A stretch of 64,000 nt of DNA from Siphonodentalium dalli (GCA_032622095.1 CP136063.1:88449980-88513979), one strand, 5' to 3'; shown: positions 46,063 to 58,932, counted from the first letter of the stretch. The notes: generated from the sequence alone by a model not told the origin. Made by a program: numbers and translations.

Positions 46063-49000
46063 TAGTAGAGGCTCTTATGTCCATTTTTTGGCTCCCGTGT
46101 GCATTTTGTGAAGAAATATAGCCACTATGCTCATGATGTTGCTTGATATCTGGGGCACCAGAAAACAAATGTTAGACACCTGGGGGTCGCGACTGGGTGG
46201 TTTTATGACTTCATCAAGGTGGCCGCCATCCAGCATTTCAGAGTGGGCACTGAATCAGTTTGATTAATAGCTAGTAGTGAATTTATGGTAGGAAATATAA
46301 TATTTCTCTACTGTTGTGATACTATGATAACAGGCTTCACTTTGGCAGAAAAATTGACCACATTTAACCAAGATGGCCGCCAAAATGGCGACCGAAGTTC
46401 GGGAAAATGATGAATTTTCACACATTTCTCTTAAACATTCACGGTTGTTTGAAATCTGTGGCTAATAGCAACTTAATTTTAAATACATTTGAACACCTAA
46501 CCATTTGGACATGATGATATGTCATAGTTTGGGTCTTATTCCTACAAAATGTCGTCAAAATGTGAATTCATAAATATGCTATGAAATGTTACCAAATATC
46601 GATTTTGTAATTCAAGCCAAGTGTTACCCAGAAAATAGCTGATTTTGATGACAAACATTTGCAACATGTTTAAACATATAGATTGCCATATAATTACAAC
46701 CAAAAAAGTGCATCTGTATTCAAGATGGCGACCAAAATGGTTGCCAAAATTGATAAATCACTAAAATTTGTCAAATTTTCTTTGATATCACTCCTAATGT
46801 GCGATTTAGTTAATATAGGTGAATATATTTGCTCCGTGTTGGCGTAATAACATGGAGATATGAAACAATATGAACAGTTTGTGAACAATGGCTGTTTATA
46901 CTCAAGAATTCGAGAGAATGAAACGACGAAAATGAGATGAAATCATCAAAATGGCAACCATGAACAATTTCAGAGTTGGCATTGAGTCTGGGAGTAAAAT
47001 TTAGATAGTGAAATGATTATATTTCACGACCAATAATACCATTGGATCACACTTCCTCTTGACGGTGCAATTTGGACCTAAAAATCCAAGATGGCTCCCA
47101 AAACGGCGACCGAAATTCTAATAATTGATGATTTTTCACACTCGCCTCTTAAATTATTAACAGCGGTTTGAAATCGGTGGCTACTAGCAACCTTATTTTG
47201 AATGAATTATACTATCTAATCATTCGACAACCATGATATGTTAGATTAAGATATTATTATCCACATGAATCTAAATTCAGGATGGTGACTCAGATGGTTA
47301 CCAAAATGGAGAAATCATCCAAATTTGCTAGTTTTCATTGATAACGCTCCTAATGTGGGTTTCAGTGACTACTGGTAAACACATTTGTTCCCCTGTTGAC
47401 AAAAGTGCCAGGAATGCTGATACAATCTGATACAATATGAATATTTTGCGAACAGTAGCTGCTTATATCCGAGATTTCATGAGAATGGAAACAGAAAGCA
47501 TGAAAAGTAGATGAATTCATCTGACGTTGACCTATTTGAAAATATCCAAATCTGAATATATGATGATTACATCCATCATTACATGTACAGCGGAAATGTC
47601 CTGATTTGGGTGACTCGACTGGAGAAAAATCCCTACCTCAACTATAAGGCTGTCGGTATTGAGCAATACTTTAATTATTTCCCCTTGATATCGCCCCCCT
47701 TATGGGGTTTGGCTAAGAATTTTTCACTTGACTCCCGTATGGCTCATGTAATGCCATCGTACTAAGTCAATTCTACCGAAATTCAGCTGCTCACGGAAAT
47801 TAATTGAATGAACATCACACAATGCAGTACCCAAAAACAGTAGCGGCATATAATGCGTTGACATTACAGACATCTTCCATGTTAACAAGCTTAATAATTA
47901 GTGTATACTAAGTCCAAATATAAGAATAGGAGCTAATATTTGTGTGATTCGTTCTTATTAATATACATATACGAAAACACAGGGTATACTTTTGTGAAAC
48001 TGAATTTTTTTTACAATTGCTCGTCCTTGAATAACATCTAGTTCATATTGTGTGTGCATCAGGGGATTATATGACAGTAATTGCTTTGTCGCAGACTACC
48101 AAACGAGAGCGTTCAGATGTGAGCTCTATCTGTCTTCTGCGAAGAAGAATCGCATCGGCGGATTTCTACCAGACCTCTGCTTATTACATGCGATATATAG
48201 CGACTAGAGATAAATTATGTTCAGGTTCGTACCAAAACAGAAACTGTTGTGGAGCTCCGGACAGCTCATAGGTCAACTCACTGACTCCAGACCCAAGATT
48301 TGCGAAAGCGTGGCTGATTTTGATCGAGCTAGGATAGGAAGATAGCCTCATATGATGAGTTTAATTGGTATACATGTGTATTTGAGTTCCACAGAGATAG
48401 TTTTCTGGATATCGCATATACTACAAGTTCGTTCCGTGTATGACCCCCTTCTTCCTGTGCAGAACTTATGCACTTATGTCATATTTGTCACATGTGTTAT
48501 CGAAGTTCTTTCATGCTTGCGTTTTGCGGTCTCATCAAAATGTCATACAAGAAACATATTCACACCAAATTTTCTTTAAATGCCTGCATTTCTGTAATTG
48601 TATCGGCTATCGGCAATGTTCCAGATAAAATTGATAATAATTTTCGCACCAATGCACAGTTCGACTTGGCTGTAGAGGCAATTCAACTCACCGACATGTT
48701 GGGGTACATGTATTATTATTGGGTGGAAAGTTTGTAGTATTCTTTCCAGATGTTTTATACAGGAACATTTGATATCCCACTACAATGAAATCAGGTCTGC
48801 AGAAAACTCAGGTCGTTAAACGTTGTAATATTATACCTTCCTGAGCAATAGTTGAAGTATATTTCAGTTATGGACTCTTCAAATAGCTAACAATCCACAA
48901 TATTCTCTCAATTCAAGAATAACATTGTTATCTATTACTTCCAACTTTTGCGCAGTATCTATATTCCAAGCTTGTTATTGGCCTACTTGTGGATCCGACT

Positions 49001-51904
49001 ATTATGGATGTACGGTTTGCCAGCAAATTCTATAAACTACATTTGTTCGATGGACAATTAAAGGATTTCGTTCGAGATTGCGGGGTTTCTGTGATTCGAA
49101 GATCTTTACTTTCTGTGAACTAACAGTTGATGTATAATGCTAATGAATGTCCACATGTGGACGTTTTGCAAGACATCTTAATAAACGTTTCATTAAATTA
49201 TCTTGATGACCCGTCACTGTATTCATTAGTTCGATTCACCATCATATGGCATGGACCAAAGGTGAGCTTCTGGTGTTTCGATGAGGTATTTCATCACTAA
49301 ATATTCAGGCACTAGGCATAGGCATTTTGATTTCACGATATTGTTTCGTTGACAACCAGGAAGAAGTTGAGGTGCCGTTATTGTCACTTGCTGGACTCGA
49401 CATGGAGAATGACAAACCTTAGGCTATTTTTGCCCGATACTGATGTTTTGACATATTCTAACATAAACTGACAAGCATTAACTCGGTTACGTGCACAGTT
49501 CTGTTAGACTACATCGAAGTGAATATGCAATGTATATGCTATGAGGTCAGCGGCCGTATTGACATTTATTTATTAAATCTGTATTATGGACTCCATTCCA
49601 CAACCGAAAGAAACATTCTATATGGAGTCTCTGATATGCAGTCGGAGAGTTTTGTGGTGAGCTCTGTTAGCTTGCGAGATGAGTTTGTAATTCAACTGTA
49701 GTTGATGGGGTGAGTTGGTTGTAGTTAGGCTACCATCAATGTGACCATCTATTGGACGAAGTAACAAGAGTGGTACATGTGCTGATTCACGTCTTGAGAA
49801 GTATGACAATGTCTCGACCATTCAAACGAATTTCGGGTGATGAAACACAGATATGCCAAAAACAAGAAACTGAACAATGCAATCTCCCCTTATTGTATCT
49901 TATTAGACACAACTGTTTCATAATTAGATACGAAATAATGCTTGCACTAACATGTAATGCCTGTGTATTTCTAAGTTGAGCAATTATATTTCCCGGTGGC
50001 AGTATGATAGCAATGCAACTTCGACTTCGATGAAGTCAAGGTGTGATATTTTTCCTGAATCTTCTAAATGTTTGTGGCCGGGCGAAATCAACGTGGTCAA
50101 CAATTAATCAAGAATAGGCAACGAATAAAGCAGATCTGCCCCAAACGAAATAATATAGCCATAAAGTTGTAGTTCCGTCTGTATTATGACTGCAGGGATT
50201 CTTTTGCGTTCGAGTACTCGTTATGCCCTTATAATGATAGTCAGCACATATCTGGTTTGACTTCCTTCCCAGGAAACGGGCAGGATCGTTTAAATTATAT
50301 TGGGCAATTTCATGTTAGGTTTCTAAGAGTCCATTCTGATATATTCTCGATTATAAACAAACTATGTTTGGTCAAACATAGTCACAATATACCTTAACAT
50401 GATAGTATCTAATTTAGATTGGGCGAATATATCCAACTCATTTGCTAAATGCCGTTTGAGAATATAAACATTTGTCACATTTTATAACTGAGTTTTGGCG
50501 GCCATTCTGGCGACCATCTTGGGTCAAATATATCAATGTCGAGTGTAATTGAATGACACTAACGATATTTAAAACTGTGTACACTTTTGTTTGTTTTATT
50601 ATGCCTATTTATGTCCAATGTTAATCTAGACCTCGAGAAGCAAGTTTATTTGTGAAATTACATAGCGAATTATTTAATTTGCATTTTTCGGAGTATGGAC
50701 AACAATTAGACACAAATTACAGCATAATATGTTTTCCAAAGTACTTGGTGTCATGACTGATAAAAACAAAGACAATTCCTACTCGCCACAGTTTACAAAT
50801 AACCGAAAATGATGTAAGTGGTATGTGTAACAATTCAACACATTTCTATATTTCTATATTTCGGTCGCCATTTTTACAGCCATCTTGGTTTTTTTTTATC
50901 AATCTTGTTCTTTCAAAAGAAAGCTTGGTGCAATTTTATCATTGCCGTAGAAATATTTTTCATCTTCTGTGTTAAATTTTCTTCCTCACTCAGTGCCCAT
51001 TCTGCAAATTTGTGTGGCTGCCATGAAGATGATTTGACTTAATTTTCGTGGTATAATTCTGTTGAATTCTCGGGTATAAGCAGCTGTATGGTTCACAAAA
51101 TTTACAAATCATTCTATAAGTCCATGGATGTCCGCGAAAAAGTAGCACATATTCACATATATTTACTTTTCCCCCAACACATGAGTGATATTAATAACAA
51201 TTGGACAGATTTTGGTGATTTCTCCATTTTGGCAGCCATCTTGGCCGCCATCTTAAACGAAAATGCATTATTTTCAGTGTAACTATATGGCAATTTACAT
51301 ATTTAAAACATTTTTACATTATCTTCATCAAATTCAGTTATTTTCTGTTCAACTCTTGGCTAGAATCATATAATTGAATTTTGGTTAACTTTCATAGCAC
51401 ATTTTTGAATTCACATTTTAAAGATAGCTGACAGGAATGAGATCCGATATATGACATATTATGTTGTAGAAATGGTTGGATACTAGAACTTATTTAAATT
51501 TAGGTCTTTATTCGTTACAAATTTCAAACATCGGTTAATGATTCAAGAGGAAAGTGTGAAAAATCATCAATTTTCCGAATTTACGGTCGCCATTTTGGTG
51601 GCCATCTTGGTTTTTGGTGGCCATTTTTTTGGTCAAATGGAAGTATGGAGTATTAGTTTCACGTCAGTGGTGAGATAATCAAATTTCTATAATAAATTTA
51701 CAAGTAGATATTAATCAAACGGACTAAGTGCATACTGTGAAATTGTGTATGGCGGCCATCTTGATGACGTCATAAATCCACCCAGTCGCGACCCCAAGGT
51801 GTCTAACATTTGTTTTCTGGTGCCTGAGATATCAAGCAACGTCATTGGCATAGTCGCTATATTTCTTCACAAAGTGCACACGGGAGTACATAAGAGCTCT
51901 ACTA
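46063..51904. mobile_element. Long-TIR DNA element, 5.8 kb, superfamily unknown
   Basis: Terminal arms of about 1.4 kb (46,063-47,480 and 50,490-51,904) are diverged inverted repeats. The tips are TAGTAGAG(G)CTCTTATGT. The flanks are AAT on both sides; TA is the alternative reading of the target duplication. Each arm contains repeating AAGATGGC[C/T][G/C]CC..AAAATGGCGACC modules. In the left arm the module returns after about 710 bp (46,375 and 47,087). The 3-kb middle (47,480-50,490) has only short open frames that I cannot identify. It is inserted in a LINE 3' tail. Confidence 0.75.
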
Positions 51905-51931
51905 AATCGCTTCAATATTTTTATATTATAA

Positions 51932-53050
51932 TCATTCAATATTCGATAGTTCGCGGTTAACAATTTTAATAAAATCACATAGTCGTCGTAGGCTTGTTGG
52001 ATTTTTCTGATTAAGTAGTTCGCTCATAGTGATTGTATTGGGGCGTTTGTCCGATAGCGTTGTTAATAAACGACGCCTGGCTTTAGATAAGCTTTCGCAC
52101 TCGAGAAGGTAGTGGAACTCGTCTCCAATTTTACCGGATTTGCAGAGTTGGCATACACGATCGGATTGTTCGGAGTTTCTCCAACGGCCTATTTCAATCG
52201 GGAGTCGATGATTGCTTGTTCTAAATTTACACAAGATGAAACGATTTGTTGTGTTGAGTGTTACAAGATAATTTTCGAATGATAAATCGTGCTTGAAAAT
52301 TCTATATATGCGGCCACGGCTCGAGTTATTTAAATCCGTTTCCCATGATTTTCTAAACTGGGATATTAAACTACATTTCATGTATGAGATAAGTTGGTTG
52401 CTATCCGGTATTTGTTCCATGTGACAGAGTATTTGTCCGTTGTCTTCTAATATATTATAAACTTTATGCAACCAGGGGAATCTGTCGTCGTTTATATCGA
52501 ACATCGAATGTGCTAGTTTGAAAATTAGCCTTTGATATCTACCGCCGTTACTGTTCATAATCTTACTCCAGAACTTCATCATTCTTGTATATATCTGTAT
52601 CTGCAATGGTAGTCTTCCACATTCCCCGTACAACATATAATTAGGGGTTGATGGCCTAAGTTTAAGGACGTGTTTCAGAAATGTACGGTGGACTTTTTCC
52701 AGAACATCATTGTTGCCAAACCCCCATACTTCACAACCATATAGCAATATCGGGGTAACATGCAAATCGAACAAGTCCAGTTGATTTTTAACAGAAAGGC
52801 AGTGTTTGCGTGATTTCCCGATTATGGAGTACATGGCACGAGTGGCTTTTTCTACCAATGTTTTTTTCGCCATTGTAAAGGATTTGCTCGACTTGCCGTT
52901 TATCCGAAACAAAATGGCGGATGCCTTTTGTTCAGTATACGTGGAGTGTTTTAAATGCACTCCCCATTGTTTTGGTGTAAATGCTTTTACCTGAGTTTTC
53001 ACTGGCTTTTTTGTCAGCGGACACAAAGTCTTGGTAAATTCTGACGACAT
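51932..53050 (-). pseudogene. 5'-truncated LINE ORF2 C-terminus fused in frame to unrelated upstream codons
   Basis: A 372-codon open frame. From about residue 57 it matches the LINE at 32,384-33,348: KTLVEKATRAMY, YGCEVWGFGNND, LRPSTPNYMLYGE, CKFRTSNHRLPIEIGRW and a CCHC-like knuckle CQLC..GDEFHYLLEC. This is the region after the reverse-transcriptase core, so the piece has no polymerase motif. The first 56 or so residues (MSSEFTKTLCPLTKKPV..) have no counterpart in the other copy and come from sequence beside the truncation point. Unlike the other copy, the frame is unbroken. Confidence 0.85.
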
Positions 53051-53442
53051 AATTGCTGTTGCAAAATTGTCTGAATTAGGTCAATTGGTGACCTGATTTT
53101 TATACAGGGAAAAATTGCACCGAATATAATCGAGTCACTTGTTGTCGGCTCTTGACAGCCGCTTTTCACATGGCTGTATGGGCCTTGCCCTCAGTTTTGC
53201 GGAAAGGGTCCAGGAAATATGGCAAATTTCTTTGCTGCGATTTTTCATCGGGCCTGACTTTGTGTCAACGATGTGAACGGGCAGTTGACCTTTGTTCGTG
53301 ACCTTTCCTTAAAGTGCATGTGGGTACTCGAGCTATCGTTGATGCATCGAAGCGTGTAATCTGTTAAGACATTGAACGATTCAATGTGCGTGGCTTTTGT
53401 GGCCTATATTACACGACGTTTCATTTGTTGCTGCAACAGTTA

Positions 53443-55060
53443 GGCCCGTTCCAAATGACGGATTTTTGTCGACTCGAATCTAATACCAGACCCACAATTG
53501 TATTAAATGCGTCAAAAATGCGACGTTTGAAACAATTAGATCCGTGCCAGACGCATCACAGACGAATCTCCGTCCAATTCAGACGAATCTTCGTCGGTGA
53601 TGCGTCTGAAATCCGTCTTGGTTTCAAACGACGGATTTTTGACGACTCGAATCTAATACATGTGACGAGAAGAGCCGAAAGTTGCCGAAGAACGAATGCA
53701 AATGATATGATAATAATATGATAATGGTATAATAATGAGGGGGGCTCCCCTTATCTGAGGAAATACCCACACGACGTCATTTGTCGCACGCTCTCTTTGT
53801 CATAAAGAAAGATATATCTATAAGCATTGCTTTGGTAACATTGTGCAAATTGTAATTATTTTGGTAGTTTGATTCCTCAACGAACATGGCATGTCACTGA
53901 CTCACATCTTATAATGGATATAGTATCAATGATTTATAATAATCCATATATACCTGTATAAGGGGTAGGGGTTGTAGCAACCGATTTATAATAATTCATA
54001 TAGACCGATATTCCTTATTGTAAGGAATAGGGGTGGTAGTCTATGATGTATAATAATTAATATTTACCGGTATTACTTATTATAAGGGGCAGAGGTGGTA
54101 CTACTGATTTATAATCATTCATATATACCGATATTACTTATTATGAGGGGTAAAGGGGTGGTAACCTCTTATCTATAATACTTAATATATTCAGGTATTA
54201 CTTGTTATAAGGGCAGAGTGGTAGCCTATGATTTATAATAATTTACATATACCGGTATTCCTTATTATATAAGGGCTAGGGGTGGTAGCCTCAGATTTAT
54301 AATAATTCATATAAACCGGTATTACATATTATGAGGGGTAGGGATGGTAGCCTATGATTTATAATAATTCATAGATACCGGTATTCCTTATTATAAAGGA
54401 TATATAGGTGGTAGCATATGATTTATAATATATAATTAATATATTCCGGTGTTCCTCATTATAAGGGGTAGGGTGGTACCACTGATCTTATTTATAATAA
54501 TTCATATATACCGGCATTACTTGTTATGAGGGGTATAGGGGTGGTAAGTTACCACTGGTAACCTCTTATTTATAATAATTCATATATTCCGGGTTTCCTT
54601 ATTATAAGGGTAGGGGTGGTAGTCTCTGATTTATAATAATTTTTGTATACCTGTATTTACATGCATGGTATACACATATATGGCAATTGGTTGCACGATC
54701 TAACATTTATTTGTAGCGCCTATTATATTATATTATATTATATAACTATATGTACTATATACATCCTCATATACATATGCACATATATTCGCGCTGCAAT
54801 CGCGCATATATTTATACATAATTTATACTGTATTTTAGTATATATATGTATACTATACCGGTATATATAGGCCTCTATATCTACGCGTGACCATTTTGTG
54901 AATGTAACATGGAGTGCACCTTTAAATAAATCGACCGATGTATTAGATTCGACGCGACAAAGATGCGTCCGTCTGAAACAAAATTGACCGCAGACGCACC
55001 ACCGACGGATTTAATACAATTAGATTCGAGTCGACAAAAATCCGTCGTTTGGAACGGGTC
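53443..55060. mobile_element. Harbinger-like non-autonomous element with a minisatellite core
   Basis: Arms of about 45 bp (53,443-53,487 and 55,016-55,060) begin GGCCCGTTCCAAATGACGGA and pair with ..TCCGTCGTTTGGAACGGGTC. TTA flanks both ends (53,440-53,442 and 55,061-55,063), as expected of PIF/Harbinger elements. Further GACGCATC and GACGAATC inverted motifs lie inside the left end (53,530-53,640). No transposase. Confidence 0.65.
53925..54640 (+). repeat. Minisatellite of about 60-bp units
   Basis: About twelve units of TTTATAATAATTCATATATA, CCGGTATTACTTATTAT, AAGGGGTAGGGGTGGTAGCC with variants. It is the core of the element at 53,443-55,060. Confidence 0.9.
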
Positions 55061-55669
55061 TTACTGGCTACGATGAGAATGATCTAATATTCATTCTGTT
55101 TCCGTTGTGGATCATAATTACGCACATGTTTTCGTAGCGTTTTTTACCACACGTGACCGGGCCGTGCCTTTCGGCAAACCTCGTCAGTTTCCGTACAGAT
55201 ATGTAGACCCAGAGGTCATAGGTCGAAGCTATGTAACATGGAGCTCGTGTGGTTGATAACTAGATTACCATACTTAGCCGTGAGGGGTTTTCTTTCCAAT
55301 GTTGTTTCACTCATCATATGTGGGCTTTATTGTTTTACCCACAACTCGTGAGACTGTTATTGTTAATCCCAGGTTAACAAATTTATTAAGAATTAAATGT
55401 ATGATCACTGGAGCTGTGTAGTACACAGTCGCACATTTTGTTCCAATGACCATGTTAGTTTTTATACTATATTACCAAATACGTTTCTAGCATTCATTAA
55501 AGTTATATGTTTTATATAACATAATGATTTTAAATCATTTTATGAGAGGTTCAGGTTTTTTGAAGTCTGGACTTTGTAGATATAGACATCTGCATCATTA
55601 TGCTCGTACTATTTGACATAATATATATGCATGCATATCTACTTGTACATATGCACAACAGTCATGCTG

Positions 55670-55970
55670 TCACTCTGTACCACTGACCTCACTTCACCAT
55701 TTTCACCTGCAGCAGTTTTGTTGATGGGGGTTTTAGCGTGTTTAAATATATTTGCCTCCTTATGGCATGATCGTCAAACACTAACACTATGTACAATGCT
55801 GCTAGATGCAGCATATCCTGTCATATTTATCCTGACAATTTGAACTTGAAACAAGTTCCGTTCTCAACTCATTACTGGAATGAACTCAACAGCGTCAACT
55901 TATACTTGAACAGTCTGCATTCAATGTATTTTTCATATGCATTATATACTCCAGTCTGTTGTGACCACTG
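55670..55970 (+). pseudogene. Possible DIRS RNase H remnant
   Basis: LLMGVLACLNIFASLWHDRQ then TLTLC, followed after a frame change by MYNAARCSIS and, later, LNLKQVPFSTHYW. The order (helix, [L/V]TL.CDNAA.. strand-helix) resembles the RNase H part of DIRS polyproteins, and the position upstream of the recombinase fits. Weak; judged from pattern only. Confidence 0.35.
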
Positions 55971-55974
55971 ACCA

Positions 55975-57740
55975 GTATAACATGTTTCACCTGCTTGGTC
56001 TGAGACAAGTTCATACCGTCGATAATGACGCATGTATGATATATGTATCTTCTTTTACATCTGGTCTCAATGGTTCGATATTCCATATTGGTTGGTAGGA
56101 ACACATGACTTACTAGTGTCAAACCAACTTAATCCATAGCTGGTTATCACTTATCTATCTTAAAGATAATACCTAATTGTATCTGACTAATTAATCAGTA
56201 TACATGTACAGTGTTTATTAGCTTACATGTATGCATGGGCACGATTTTTGCCGACCTGTTAACTTAATAGTGCATGATAGTTGCATGTGTTACAAACCAT
56301 CGAAGATAAATGTCAGGTTTACTATCTATATATATGGAGTACAGACAATGTGTGGGTTGGTGTGTACCCTGTAATATCGGGTATTGATGCTTTATGGTAT
56401 CGGGGTTTGGTTTAAAAAAAAAAAAAAAAAAAAAAATTCAGCAACCTGAGTTGTTTCCACTATTACTAATAGTATTTGTGGCTTTTTTCGCCTGGTCTGG
56501 GTACTTCAGAGTCACCCAACTTGCGAATCTACAATCTTGTTTGGTTGTTAGTTATTGTCACTTATCAGATTATTATATATGTCTGAGTCAATGATACCAA
56601 TTGATTTGTCTTCAACATGATTCTCTGTTTGTACTAAGTTGACTCCAAGTTCTATTACATGTATATGACATCACATAGGCCATGCGACCGTCTACGCTAC
56701 GTACCGGTATTTGCACTGTGCATCAGTTTTTGTTTCATCTGCAGTTAAGAATCCTGCCCAGATGAATATATTTATGCCATGCTTTCTGCACTGCATTCAA
56801 TGACTGGCACTGTCCATATTAACATTGATGTATAGGTCAACAGTTTTATAGTATGTCGTATGTCTATTTATTTCGTGACATGACTATGGCAGATTTATAT
56901 CTACCCGGTTTGTTCAGGAACAGAACTTGATTAAATAATGGACTTTTATTAAGTCTATATATACTTGGGACGTTGAAACTCACGTTTGCATTGGCAATGT
57001 CAGCCCATTATCTTTCTGGCTGCGGCAATACTAAATCTCGTAAATGAGTTTGGTGTTTGGTTGCATTTGACGTAGATAATTCTGCGTTCATCGTGAGATG
57101 TGTGCTTATGGTTTTCACAGTTAATTTAAACTTCAGACAGTTCGCGAATTTAATCCACACAATCTGTTTAGCATGGGGTTTATGTACATGTGCTATTACC
57201 TATAGTTTCATGTTTCCCATTACATGTACCCACATAAAATGTAAACTATCACTGCCGATCTGAGGGTTTGACTGGCTTTTCAGATGTTATAACATTTGTC
57301 GGAATCAAAATAATTTCAATTTGATTCTTGTCATGCGATGTTGACACAATACAGAAATGTGTCTATGAGCGTATTTCACCACTGGAGTATCTGGATTTGA
57401 CACAATCAATTACGCATTTACATGATTGGGTTTAGTTATGACTATACCGGTATACCTTCTGCGAAGGCTCTTATTCTATATCTATTCAGTACATTGCTTA
57501 TTTCCTATACAACGTTGCATATTACTTTACTTAATATGCATTTTTACATACCAATGTACCCTCGTTTTTCTGGATGGGGATATCGAAGTATACATTATAC
57601 TGGTTTCTCACATGCTGTAGGAAAAATTTTCATCCAGAAAGGGGGGGGGGGGTGCATTGATTCCCCTCTTCTCTATAGTGGTATCACGCTATGAGTGGAT
57701 TTGAGTAAGGAAAATCAGTTTGTTCTTTTTCTCCACCTGT
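55975..57740. other. Unassigned interior of the DIRS shell
   Basis: AT-rich sequence with an A22 run near 56,413 and a G12 run near 57,640. No recognisable domain in its short open frames. Confidence 0.5.
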
Positions 57741-57744
57741 ATAT

Positions 57745-58372
57745 GCAGGCGGATACGTTGATCATGCTTGTATCATGTTCAGATACGTTTTATCAAGTAT
57801 CTCTGACATATTACTGACCGCGATACGTTATGGTTTTGTGCTTTTCTCCAAAGCCTTAACAAAGGTTTGAGTTCAGGCTTCATTGTTCCATATCTGACGA
57901 TAATTCCTGACGATGATTTCATCATCAGTGAACATGGCTGATAATACCGAGGCCTGGTGCATTGGCCAAACCTTTGGAACTGGTGCAGTATGATGCAGAT
58001 CCTCATTTGTGTGTTTATCGGACGTTGACTACGTATATTCACCGTACTGCAACATTACGTTCAACCTGTATGGCCAATGATAATGAGTTGCTTCTGAGTT
58101 ATGTTAATCCCCATAAGCATGTTACTGTGCATACTATCGCTCGTTGGATAAGGACTGTGCTTGCTAGAGCGGGCATTGACACTTCGGTTTTCAAAGCACA
58201 CAGTGTGCGAGGCGCTGCTGTTTCTCGTGCTTTTCAGTTAAACATTCCAATTATGGATATTTTGGGTAAAGCAGGCTGGAGTTCAGCTGCTACTTTTGCT
58301 ATGTTTTATAACAAACCAATTGCACCTGTTTGTCAATTTGAATGTGGGGTACTGGATATTGTTACAGAATAA
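57745..58372 (+). pseudogene. DIRS tyrosine recombinase, C-terminal catalytic part intact
   Basis: The open frame from the ATG at 57,962 (136 codons) carries the catalytic C-terminus of a tyrosine recombinase: HSVRG (His80, Arg83), GW (Trp106) and the nucleophile in FYNKP (Tyr116), with the helix ARWIRTVLARAGIDTSVFKA before them. HSVRGAA..GWSSAATFAMFYNKP is the DIRS/Ngaro style. Upstream (57,745-57,960) broken frames such as ADTLIMLVSCSD look like the decayed first catalytic half, where the N-terminal Arg should be. The enzyme would cut and join the circular DNA form of the element. As it stands it is not functional. Confidence 0.88.
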
Positions 58373-58415
58373 ATTCTGTATAATCCTTGGAAATTTGGTG
58401 TTTGATGCTTTAAAG

Positions 58416-58540
58416 TCTCATTTTATACCGGAAGTGATGTTATGACGAAATAGAATTAAAAAATTAAACAAGCCTTCCTTGGGGAGGTGAAGTTTGATTG
58501 TGATTCTATGAGTCATAAAGAATCACTGGAAGGATTAAAT
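58416..58540. repeat. DIRS internal complementary region
   Basis: 58,416-58,456 is the exact complement of the element's first 41 bp. 58,454-58,540 is the near-exact complement of its last 83 bp or so. The two overlap by AAT (58,454-58,456). Confidence 0.9.
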
Positions 58541-58619
58541 GCCACCCTCCCACCCAACTTTTTGGGTTAAGTATGTATGTTTCAGTTGAGATCTTCACTC
58601 CAAATTTCGGCTTTTAATT

Positions 58620-58736
58620 GTGATTGGCGCCTGCGCACTGGCATATCTCATTTAATCCCTCCAGTGATTCTTTATGACTCATAGAATCACAATCAAACTT
58701 CACCTTCCCAAGGAAGGCTTGTTTAATTTTTTAATT
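58620..58736. repeat. DIRS right inverted terminal repeat
   Basis: The inner 34 bp (58,620-58,653) match the complement of 45,290-45,323. The outer part pairs only with the internal complementary region. It ends in ATT, followed by AATCATCATC of the satellite. Confidence 0.88.
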
Positions 58737-58897
58737 AATCATCATCATCCATCATCCATGATCATCATCCATCATCATCCATCATCATCTATCATCATCA
58801 TCCATCACCATCTATCACCATCATCATCCGTCATCATCACCATCATCCATCGTCATCACCCATCATCATCCATCATCATCCATCCATCCATCATCCA

Positions 58898-58932
<35 letters not shown>

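Larger units (their letters stand above)
45257..58736 (+). mobile_element. DIRS-type tyrosine-recombinase retrotransposon shell with nested insertions
   Basis: Left end 45,257-45,297 is exactly complementary to 58,416-58,456 (41 bp). Left 45,290-45,323 is exactly complementary to 58,620-58,653 (34 bp). The right extremity (about 58,655-58,736) is complementary to about 58,454-58,540. So 58,416-58,540 is an internal complementary region joining copies of both extremities, with a 3-bp AAT overlap, and both termini are ATT. This is the DIRS1 architecture, used to rebuild ends through a circular intermediate. A recombinase frame lies at the 3' side. Gag and most of RT/RNase H are missing; foreign elements fill the inside. 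Confidence 0.88.

Noticed and set aside
48050-48737. Several overlapping open frames in the middle of the long-TIR element as a transposase
   Set aside because: No catalytic motif or family pattern could be read; frames are short and interrupted.
46063-51904. Polinton/Maverick identity because of long terminal inverted repeats
   Set aside because: Far too short, no polymerase, integrase or capsid-like frames, and no 6-bp target duplication.
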